Made by a program: the position numbers and the translations under genes | Assembly (NCBI GenBank): GCA_023136145.1 | Contig: JAGLRU010000285.1 | Span: 1-11,160, forward strand | Direction: 5' to 3' | From: Alphaproteobacteria bacterium | Lineage (GTDB): Bacteria; Pseudomonadota; Alphaproteobacteria; Micavibrionales; UBA2020 | DNA: 11,160 nucleotides | Part shown: piece after piece, positions 5,373-11,160 of the stretch | How the letters are laid out: each line of letters starts with the position of its first letter | How positions within the stretch are numbered: the first letter of the stretch is position 1 | Notes under the pieces: generated by a model | What the model was told of the DNA's origin: nothing | Seen by the model: only the letters and a program-made list of their open reading frames with translations | Databases searched by the model: none

Positions 5373-5822
5373 ATGAAAATCCGCATCATCGCCGTTGGTC
5401 GTCAAAAAGCTTCACCGGAGAAAGACATCTGTAAAGAATATCTGAAGCGCATAAGGCAGAACATCAGCATCACGGAAATCAACGCTCCAAAGGGATCAAC
5501 TTCCGCGCAAGAAGCTCCGCTTATCCTCAAAAAGCTCATAAAACCATCTTTTATAGTCGCGCTTGATGAACGCGGCGAAACATTAACAAGCTCGAATTTT
5601 GCGGAAAAAATTGGAATCTGGCAAAATCAGGCTCCCAACAATGAAATCACCTTCCTGATTGGAGGTGCCGACGGTTTTGACAATAAAATCCGAAAAAAGG
5701 CAAACTTTTTAATGTCCTTCGGTAAACAAACATGGTCTCATATGATGGTTCGCGTTATGCTGCTAGAGCAGATTTATCGCGCCCAACAGATATTGGCGGG
5801 ACACCCGTATCACAGGCAGTAA
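5373..5822 (+). CDS. rlmH: 23S rRNA (pseudouridine1915-N3)-methyltransferase
   Basis: RlmH is a SPOUT-class enzyme that methylates pseudouridine 1915 in helix 69 of 23S rRNA, using S-adenosylmethionine. The 149-residue product is full length and shows the family landmarks: the start M-K-I-R-I-I-A-V-G (1-9), Y23-L-K-R, the strand A63-L-D-E-R-G, the cofactor-binding knot F-L-I-G-G-A-D-G (94-101), T120-W-S-H, L-L-E-Q-I-Y-R-A (130-137) and the C-terminal H144-P-Y-H-R. The ATG lies nine bases after the rsfS stop, with GAGAA as a modest ribosome binding site. Its pairing with rsfS is conserved across bacteria and places both at the large ribosomal subunit. Confidence 0.96.
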   Translation: MKIRIIAVGRQKASPEKDICKEYLKRIRQNISITEINAPKGSTSAQEAPLILKKLIKPSFIVALDERGETLTSSNFAEKIGIWQNQAPNNEITFLIGGADGFDNKIRKKANFLMSFGKQTWSHMMVRVMLLEQIYRAQQILAGHPYHRQ

Positions 5823-5826
5823 TCCA

Positions 5827-6963
5827 ATGAGGGTCATTCTTTTTTTAAGCGTAACGATGGTATTGTCAGGAATGTTCCTTCTATCCCAGACCAGCGTAAG
5901 CTATGCGAATAAAAACAACGTCATCAAGAATGAAATCGCCGCCAAAAAGGCTGCTCAAGCCTCGCTTCTCAAAAAATCCAAAGTTCTTGATTCCGAGGTC
6001 ACAACTCTTAAAAGCAATCTTGTCAAAATTTCAGGAAAACTGCGGGCGAGTGAAAAAAGACTTTCTACCACAGATCAACGACTCAAGAACTTGAGACAGA
6101 AAAAAGCAAACACACTTAAAAATCTTTACAAGGATCAGCAGGCTATGGGAGGGCTGGTATCCGCCGTCCGAAAATATTCACAGACATCGACAGCAAATAT
6201 GCTGGCACAGTCAACACCGATTGACGCAGCCCGCGCATTCGTAGTTATGAAATCAATAATGCCCAGACTTCAGCAACACTCAATCTTGCTGCAAGAACAG
6301 CTATTAGAAATAAGAGGAATAGAGGGGGACATCTCGGATCAGATTCAAATCCAAACCCAACAAAATAAAAACTTGAACAAGCAACAGAAAAACTTGTCCT
6401 ACATACTTAAAAAACGCAAGAAACTCTATAAAAGCACCGAAAACAAGCGTCAGGTTCGGCAAAAAGAGGTCAATAAATTAATAAAAGAATCGAAGAATAT
6501 TGAAGAGTTAATATCAAAACTTAAGCCAATTCTCAAAAAAAGAACGGAAAAAAAAGCATTACGTGCCTCATTGCCCTCCAATCTTCTCCTGCCTGTACAC
6601 GGAACTGTTTATATAGAATTCGGGAAAAAGGACGATCTTGGCGCGAAAAGTAAGGGAATCACTTTTATTACACGTCCGGGAGCCGGTGTCGTGGTGCCGC
6701 TTGCAGGAATCGTCAAATTTGCCGGAACATTTCAAAAATACAGGCAAATATTGATTGTTGAGCATCAAGGTGGGTATCATAGCCTAATTGCAGGGCTAGC
6801 GCACATAGATGCTGTTATCGGAGCATCGCTTGTCGCAGGTGAGCCAGTCGGAGTGGCTGAAGATTCAAACTCTCCGCAAATTTATTATGAACTTCGTCAA
6901 AACGGAAAACCAGTAAATCCAAAAAAGTTACTAATCGCACAAAGGAAACAGGGAAAAAGCTAA
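5827..6963 (+). CDS. envC: EnvC-like murein hydrolase activator (degenerate LytM/M23 domain)
   Basis: EnvC-type proteins are periplasmic coiled-coil proteins that switch on peptidoglycan amidases at the division site. The 378-residue product has a signal peptide (1-27, probable cleavage after SYA), a long charged coiled coil (about 28-240) and a C-terminal LytM/peptidase M23 fold (about 255-370). The domain keeps structural motifs such as G-A-G-V-V-V-P-L-A-G-I-V-K-F-A-G (285-300), L-I-V-E-H (309-313) and G-L-A-H-I-D (323-328). It lacks zinc ligands of active enzymes: the H-x-G-x-D region reads S275-K-G-I-T, and the final L-H-F-E is I-Y-Y-E (352-355). It is therefore probably a non-catalytic activator. 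The gene starts four bases after rlmH and ends two bases before ctpA. Confidence 0.88.
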   Translation: MRVILFLSVTMVLSGMFLLSQTSVSYANKNNVIKNEIAAKKAAQASLLKKSKVLDSEVTTLKSNLVKISGKLRASEKRLSTTDQRLKNLRQKKANTLKNLYKDQQAMGGLVSAVRKYSQTSTANMLAQSTPIDAARAFVVMKSIMPRLQQHSILLQEQLLEIRGIEGDISDQIQIQTQQNKNLNKQQKNLSYILKKRKKLYKSTENKRQVRQKEVNKLIKESKNIEELISKLKPILKKRTEKKALRASLPSNLLLPVHGTVYIEFGKKDDLGAKSKGITFITRPGAGVVVPLAGIVKFAGTFQKYRQILIVEHQGGYHSLIAGLAHIDAVIGASLVAGEPVGVAEDSNSPQIYYELRQNGKPVNPKKLLIAQRKQGKS

Positions 6964-6965
6964 CA

Positions 6966-8405
6966 ATGACAACAGTAAAGAAAAAATATCTCGGATTTTG
7001 CACAGTTCTCGCAATTTTGATCACATTCTCATCCCTGTCCGCTATGGCAAAGCAGAGCACTCCAGTCAAAGAGAAGGCTTCTTCAATCTCCGACACATAC
7101 AAGGCGTTGAACCTATTCGGCGATGTTTTCGAGCAAACACGCGCCAACTATGTGGAACCAGTCAAAGATAAAAAACTGATTGAGTATGCGCTGAACGGCA
7201 TGTTGTCAAATCTCGACCCGCATTCCGGCTTTATGAACGAGAAAGAAGCCAAATCCATGTCCATCCAGAACAAAGGCGAATTCGGCGGACTCGGCATTGA
7301 AGTCACCATGGAAAACGGCGTGGTAAAAGTCGTTTCGCCGATTGATGACACACCAGCAGCACGCGCTGGAATCCAGTCTGGAGACCTAATCGTCGAGATC
7401 GACGGCAAGCAGGTGATTGGCATGACACTCTCCGAGGCCGTAGAAAAAATGCGCGGCAAAGTCGGAGCCGAAATTCTCCTTACCATCGTGCGTAAAGGTG
7501 ACAGATCACCAATCAAATACAAGATTGTACGAGCCATCATCCAGATACGCTCCGTAAAGAGCCGTGTCGAAAACGGTAACATCGGTTATATCCGCATCAC
7601 CACGTTCAACGCACAGACAGCCCCCGGCCTCAGGAAAGCCTTCAAGGACATCAAAAAGGAGGCAGGCGACAAACTAGTCGGCTATGTACTTGATCTCCGC
7701 AACAACCCGGGAGGACTTCTGGATCAGGGAATCATCGTATCGGACGCTTTCCTCGACAAGGGCGAAATCGTCTCAACTCGTGGACGTAATCCAGATGACA
7801 CTCGCCGCGACAAGGCAACACCGGGAGACAAGGCCAACGGACTTCCTATCGTTACTCTCATCAACGGTGGTTCTGCTTCTGCTTCCGAGATTGTCGCTGG
7901 TGCATTGCAGGATCACAAGCGCGCGATCATCATGGGAACGCAGTCTTTCGGCAAAGGCTCAGTTCAAACCTTGTTCAACGTGCCCGGAGGTGGGATGATC
8001 CGCCTGACAACGGCGCGTTATTACACTCCTTCTGGACGGTCGATACAAGGCAAAGGCATTACGCCAGACATCACGGTTGAGCGTGCCAAAGTGGTGGAGG
8101 AAAAAGGTATGTTCTCCGAAATCCATGAATCGGATCTAAAAGGTGCCCTCAAAAACACAGATTCCAACAAAGATGAAACGCCGTCTCCAAAAGACAAAAA
8201 GAAAAAAGATACGATAAAACCGGATTCCAAGAGCGACACTCCAAACGATAAAGATGCTGACAATGATGCTAAAAACAATAAGATAAAGAATGATTATCAG
8301 CTTCTTCGCGCCGTCGATCTACTGCAAGGTATCTCCATTTACAAAAGAGGGTCACCTCCCTCACCGGAAACTGAATCCGAATCTTCACCGCCAGTAAATC
8401 AATAG
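6966..8405 (+). CDS. ctpA: Carboxy-terminal processing protease CtpA (S41 family)
   Basis: CtpA proteases trim or degrade envelope proteins from their C-termini, in many bacteria including enzymes that cut peptidoglycan. The 479-residue protein has a signal peptide (1-28, cleavage after AMA), an S41 N-terminal helical part (about 40-100), a PDZ domain (about 102-185, opening with F-G-G-L-G-I-E-V) and the protease core. The catalytic dyad is visible: S305 in G-S-A-S-A-S-E-I-V-A-G and K330 in S-F-G-K-G-S-V-Q, with Q334 also conserved; the 25-residue spacing is right. After the core comes a low-complexity K/D/N/S-rich linker (about 397-441) and a conserved-looking tail D-Y-Q-L-L-R-A-V-D-L-L-Q-G. 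It lies two bases after envC, a common pairing that links proteolysis with amidase control. Confidence 0.95.
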   Translation: MTTVKKKYLGFCTVLAILITFSSLSAMAKQSTPVKEKASSISDTYKALNLFGDVFEQTRANYVEPVKDKKLIEYALNGMLSNLDPHSGFMNEKEAKSMSIQNKGEFGGLGIEVTMENGVVKVVSPIDDTPAARAGIQSGDLIVEIDGKQVIGMTLSEAVEKMRGKVGAEILLTIVRKGDRSPIKYKIVRAIIQIRSVKSRVENGNIGYIRITTFNAQTAPGLRKAFKDIKKEAGDKLVGYVLDLRNNPGGLLDQGIIVSDAFLDKGEIVSTRGRNPDDTRRDKATPGDKANGLPIVTLINGGSASASEIVAGALQDHKRAIIMGTQSFGKGSVQTLFNVPGGGMIRLTTARYYTPSGRSIQGKGITPDITVERAKVVEEKGMFSEIHESDLKGALKNTDSNKDETPSPKDKKKKDTIKPDSKSDTPNDKDADNDAKNNKIKNDYQLLRAVDLLQGISIYKRGSPPSPETESESSPPVNQ

Positions 8406-8417
8406 GAGCTATGCGTC

Positions 8418-9422
8418 TTGAAAAGAAAAACCACGATGGCATGGTCATCTTTTCCGGCGGAGCACAAGAAACGCTTTTATCAAGGACTTGCTGGATATGG
8501 GCTGCTCTGCACCGCAGTTGTGGGCTGGATTGCTGTTAACGCAGGAAGCACAGTCATTGAATGGCAAAGCCGCATCCCATCCGCCAGTGCTATTATCAAA
8601 AATATTTCTGCGGGAAAGCAGTCAGAAGCAGCAACGGAAATCAGAACAGGAAATATTTCTACCACTCCAAGAGCCACACCACTACTCGTTCCAAAGAAAA
8701 AAATTTATGTCTCGGTTATCGTGTCAGATATGGGATTGTCATCTTTCTCAACAGAAAAAACGCTGGACGACATGCCCCCAAGTGTCGTTCTTGCTTTCTC
8801 TCCTTATGCGGAAAACCTGAAAACATGGCTCAAAAAGGCAACGAAGCTCAATCACGAAACGCTTATTCAGCTACCAATGGAGACAACAGATTATCCAAAA
8901 GACGATCCGGGGCCTAGAGCAGTTTCCTCCCGCCTCAGCGACAAGGATAACGACGACAATCTGACATGGCTTCTAGCTCAGGGAAAAGGCACTATCGGGA
9001 TGATAAATTTTATGGGATCGCGTTTTCTGACCGATAGGAAAAGGCTATCACCAATTTTTGAAACTCTCCGAAAGAACAATTCTATGTTTATAGAAACTCC
9101 GGGAATAGCAAAATCCGCCGGAGCTGCCATTGCCGAGCAAAATGCCCTTCCCTATCTGGCGACGGATTTACAAATAAACGCCGGCACCACCGATAAAGAG
9201 ATTCAACAGCAATTGGCTAATCTGGAAAAAATCGCCCGTGAGCGAGGCAGCGCCATTGGAATCACCGAACCTTATCCCATTACTCTAAACGCCATCAAAT
9301 TATGGGCTGCTAGTCTGGGAAAACGTGGCATTACGCTTGCGCCCCTAAGCGTGGTGTGGGAAAATAAACCTAAGCATGATAAAGCACCACAACCACCACA
9401 GGAACAACTCAGACGACCTTAA
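8418..9422 (+). CDS. YibQ-like divergent polysaccharide deacetylase family protein, motif-degenerate
   Basis: The 334-residue protein has an N-terminal membrane anchor (about 24-42), a polar linker and a periplasmic domain (about 95-315) of the divergent polysaccharide deacetylase family (DUF610, E. coli YibQ type). Family landmarks are I-V-S-D-M-G-L (101-107), L-A-F-S-P-Y-A (125-131), N-H-E-T-L-I-Q-L-P-M-E (145-155), G-T-I-G-M-I-N-F-M-G-S-R-F (191-203) and I-T-E-P-Y-P-I-T (282-289). Several normally conserved residues differ: D-D-x-G is S103-D, N-H-M-G-S is N-F198-M-G-S, and I-G-H-P is I-T-E284-P. Enzyme activity is doubtful. The start is TTG, nine bases after AGGAG (8404-8408), a site that overlaps the ctpA stop. 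An ATG at 8411 is in a different frame that soon closes. The gene overlaps rppH by 47 bases. Confidence 0.87.
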   Translation: MKRKTTMAWSSFPAEHKKRFYQGLAGYGLLCTAVVGWIAVNAGSTVIEWQSRIPSASAIIKNISAGKQSEAATEIRTGNISTTPRATPLLVPKKKIYVSVIVSDMGLSSFSTEKTLDDMPPSVVLAFSPYAENLKTWLKKATKLNHETLIQLPMETTDYPKDDPGPRAVSSRLSDKDNDDNLTWLLAQGKGTIGMINFMGSRFLTDRKRLSPIFETLRKNNSMFIETPGIAKSAGAAIAEQNALPYLATDLQINAGTTDKEIQQQLANLEKIARERGSAIGITEPYPITLNAIKLWAASLGKRGITLAPLSVVWENKPKHDKAPQPPQEQLRRP

Positions 9423-9885
9423 CCTGACCTATCGTCAGGGCGTTGGGATGGTCATTTTCAACAGCAACGGCAATGTGTTAATTGCCGAGAGGCTTGACAG
9501 TATCGGAAGCTGGCAGATGCCTCAAGGCGGGATCGACAAAGACGAAGCCCCTGAAGTTGCAGTCTTCCGTGAGATGGAGGAAGAAATTGGCACGCGCAAC
9601 GCCGAAATTATCGGCATGATGGATGAATGGCTCCATTACGATTTTCCCGCACATCTCGCCCGTAAATTATGGGAGGGCAAATACTGCGGTCAGCAGCAAA
9701 AATGGTTCGCCATGCGTTTTCTTGGTCAAGACAGTGATATTCGTTTAGAAACGCATACGCACCCCGAATTCAGCCAATGGAAATGGGTGCCAATTTATGA
9801 GCTGCTCGATTACATCGTCCCCTTCAAACGCACAACCTACGAGCGCGTCATAAAAGAATTCGCCAGATATGCGGAGATGACGTAG
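9376..9885 (+). CDS. rppH: RNA pyrophosphohydrolase
   Basis: RppH removes pyrophosphate from the 5' triphosphate end of mRNA (and cleaves dinucleoside polyphosphates in vitro), which opens the transcript to RNase E. The 169-residue protein has the RppH start Y19-R-Q-G-V-G-M-V and S-W-Q-M-P-Q-G-G-I-D (45-54), then a perfect Nudix box: G51, E57, R65-E66-x2-E69-E70-x-G72. Further family features are W85-L-x-Y-D-F, G-Q-x-Q-K-W-F (105-111), F132-S-x-W-x-W and V-P-F-K-R (148-152). The only standard start in this frame before the core is the ATG at 9376, giving a histidine/asparagine-rich leader inside the yibQ 3' end. The 47-base overlap suggests coupled translation. It is the last gene of the run that begins with nadD. 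Confidence 0.95.
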   Translation: MIKHHNHHRNNSDDLNLTYRQGVGMVIFNSNGNVLIAERLDSIGSWQMPQGGIDKDEAPEVAVFREMEEEIGTRNAEIIGMMDEWLHYDFPAHLARKLWEGKYCGQQQKWFAMRFLGQDSDIRLETHTHPEFSQWKWVPIYELLDYIVPFKRTTYERVIKEFARYAEMT

Positions 9886-9924
9886 TGATAGTTTCTACTT
9901 GTAGCGGGAAAATGTTAGGGACTG

Positions 9925-9955
9925 TGGCAGGCTCTGTGCCAATTTCAGGTTGGCA
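9925..9955 (+). promoter_or_regulatory. Two mutually exclusive hairpins downstream of rppH
   Basis: Three related segments lie in a row: TGGCA (9925-9929), TGCCAA (9937-9942) and TTGGCA (9950-9955). The middle one can pair with the first (five base pairs, seven-base loop) or with the last (six base pairs, seven-base loop), but not with both. The layout resembles a small RNA switch or attenuator, yet no T-run or known riboswitch core follows. It sits 40 bases after the rppH stop and about 100 bases before the next start. The rest of 9886-10057 shows nothing else I can name. Confidence 0.35.
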
Positions 9956-10057
9956 AGTGGGGTTATGGATGATAACATCTACTTGATGGTGCATTGCCAT
10001 AATTTTGAGAGAGTCGCCACGATTTGAGGATAAATCAGCGAGACAAGGGCAACAAAT

Positions 10058-10609
10058 ATGGCAAACTTATCTATTGATAATGCTAAGAAAGAGTCGCGGT
10101 TTGACAAAACCAAAAAATATGCAACCGATCCGGGAATTTTATGCTTCGTCGGACACAGTCTTATTTATAGTCAAATTGCAACCGTTGCCTTTCCTCTTTC
10201 TATTGTAAGTCTTGGGGTAGCGGTTCTGCTCAAGGCGGATCAGCTAGGACACATTTCTGTTCTTAAGCGGTTAACATCACGATTTGATGAAAAAACGAAG
10301 ATAGGAAAATTTCTTAAGCGTGATAACGCACCCTTAGCCATCAACGGTGTATTTCTTATCGGTGTAGGTCTTCTCAGCGGAAGTGCAGCGTTGTCTGCCA
10401 CAAAAGGAGAATTTTTAAAACCGTTCCTCGGCTCTATGTCAGGACTTGCATATGGCTTTGGAAACATCGGAAAAGCGAACGAAATTGACAATCCAGCACC
10501 TTCAGAAAAGAAATCCAGCGGCATTCTTACGAAAGCGTGGAGGGCTTTTAAGAAACCAGAAACCCTTTCTTGTATTGCATCTGTAGCTCTCGCGGTAGTG
10601 GCGGCATGA
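10058..10609 (+). CDS. Uncharacterised membrane protein, N-terminal part of a TGA-interrupted frame
   Basis: I do not recognise the family. The 183-residue product starts at an ATG with a good AAGGG site eight bases upstream (10045-10049). It has a charged N-terminus, a long hydrophobic region (about 27-59) able to form one or two membrane helices, a basic loop (about 66-90), a glycine-rich helix (92-113), another weakly hydrophobic stretch (119-139), and ends in the middle of a hydrophobic stretch (170-183) at TGA 10607-10609. The same frame continues past this TGA without another stop to 11077, still encoding membrane-like sequence. It may be a nonsense-interrupted gene, a pair of separate genes, or a readthrough product. 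The gap from rppH is 172 bases, so it is probably transcribed apart. Confidence 0.65.
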   Translation: MANLSIDNAKKESRFDKTKKYATDPGILCFVGHSLIYSQIATVAFPLSIVSLGVAVLLKADQLGHISVLKRLTSRFDEKTKIGKFLKRDNAPLAINGVFLIGVGLLSGSAALSATKGEFLKPFLGSMSGLAYGFGNIGKANEIDNPAPSEKKSSGILTKAWRAFKKPETLSCIASVALAVVAA

Positions 10610-10615
10610 CCCGTT

Positions 10616-11077
10616 GTGGCACTTGGGATAGTGGCTGTCACTATTGCCCCGGCTCTTTATTTATCAATCACATCACGGAAAAACGACCAAAAAATGATCG
10701 AAGGCGCAGCTTCAGAAAAAATGTCGAGATCCGCGCAATCTCGGCAACTGATAATGGTCAGCAATTTTCTATCTTCCGTTACTGCTTTTGTTGTTGGCAA
10801 TCCGTTTGTTGGGTTGGCACAAGCCTTATTTGGAACAGCAAATGGCATCGTTATCAAACCAACGGACAAAAAAGAGAAGGAAAGAATAGGAAATCTGGCA
10901 AAAGAACAAGCGATGGAAAAAGGTGCTACTGGTTCTAATCTAGATCGAACACTGTCCATGGATATGTCGCCGGAAAATGATCCTTTGACACCCGCATTTA
11001 ATAAAGACGATGAAAATAAAGGCAATGAAAAACAGAATATGGCTGCGCTCCATGTCTCCCCCCCGCTTCAGCATTAA
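10616..11077 (+). CDS. Uncharacterised membrane protein, C-terminal part of the TGA-interrupted frame
   Basis: This frame is the direct continuation of the preceding one, separated only by TGA-CCC-GTT. Read from GTG 10616 it has 153 residues: a hydrophobic helix (1-18), a charged segment (20-43), a hydrophobic stretch with N-P-F-V-G-L-A-Q-A-L-F-G (62-73) and a long polar, probably disordered tail (82-153). GTG 10616 has no visible ribosome binding site, which argues against an independent gene. The stretch N-P-F-V-G to N-G-I-V-I resembles K-P-F-L-G to G-N-I-G in the first part, as if the whole protein arose by internal duplication. I regard it as the downstream half of one ancestral gene; whether it is still made cannot be seen. 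Confidence 0.5.
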   Translation: MALGIVAVTIAPALYLSITSRKNDQKMIEGAASEKMSRSAQSRQLIMVSNFLSSVTAFVVGNPFVGLAQALFGTANGIVIKPTDKKEKERIGNLAKEQAMEKGATGSNLDRTLSMDMSPENDPLTPAFNKDDENKGNEKQNMAALHVSPPLQH

Positions 11078-11160
11078 TACCTAATGTTACGGGTTTAATT
11101 CTACTTGCCTGTCATCCTGATGTTTTTATTTGTTAGATATAGTAACTTGCGTTAAGAATT
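11078..11160. other. Terminal non-coding stretch with no recognisable feature
   Basis: The last 83 bases after the final stop codon are AT-rich and show no reading frame, RNA gene or convincing terminator. A T-run (about 11123-11127) follows only a very small self-complementary CATCCTGATG, too short for a stable hairpin. Confidence 0.6.

Noticed and set aside
10607..10609. TGA read as tryptophan through a changed genetic code
   Set aside because: TGA ends atpE (2261), atpF (3271) and rsfS (5361) at the expected family lengths, so TGA is a normal stop in this genome.
11111..11130. Rho-independent terminator after the last gene
   Set aside because: The T-run is preceded only by CATCCTGATG, which cannot form a stable stem with a realistic loop.

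Overview
The window looks like chromosomal DNA from an alphaproteobacterium of moderate to low GC. Three things point there. The F0 genes of the ATP synthase stand alone in the order atpI-atpB-atpE-atpF'-atpF, without the F1 genes, and include a separate b' subunit. The second block, nadD-rsfS-rlmH-envC-ctpA-yibQ-rppH, is a typical alphaproteobacterial neighbourhood. The individual proteins also carry alphaproteobacterial forms of the family motifs. Genus cannot be read from the sequence.

Layout, left to right. (1) Positions 1-725, minus strand: a NUDIX hydrolase gene followed 18 bases later by the first 35 codons of ispG (isoprenoid biosynthesis), which runs off the left edge. (2) Positions 726-904: a divergent promoter region. 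(3) Positions 905-3273, plus strand: the F0 operon for the membrane motor of ATP synthase. (4) Positions 3224-4111, minus strand: an unrecognised 295-residue protein whose 3' end overlaps the end of atpF by 50 bases, preceded by a very AT-rich divergent gap. (5) Positions 4282-9885, plus strand: a compact run of seven genes for NAD synthesis (nadD), ribosome silencing and 23S rRNA methylation (rsfS, rlmH), envelope and peptidoglycan maintenance (envC, ctpA, yibQ) and RNA 5'-end processing (rppH). Gaps are mostly under 15 bases and one pair overlaps, so co-transcription is likely. (6) Positions 9886-11160: a short non-coding stretch with two competing hairpins, then an unrecognised membrane protein reading frame split in two by an in-frame TGA, then about 80 bases with nothing recognisable.

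No CRISPR array, tRNA, rRNA, insertion sequence or phage gene was seen, and no gene-free stretch exceeds 300 bases. Most of the window is ordinary housekeeping sequence, and I do not see a convincing new multi-gene system. The points most worth a second look are the TGA-split membrane protein with an apparent internal duplication, an rsfS gene whose strong ribosome binding site is not followed by a normal start codon, a c-subunit with an A-x-A-x-S-x-G first helix, a YibQ protein that has lost most of its deacetylase-like motif residues, and the unknown minus-strand protein with a faint kinase-like residue pattern.
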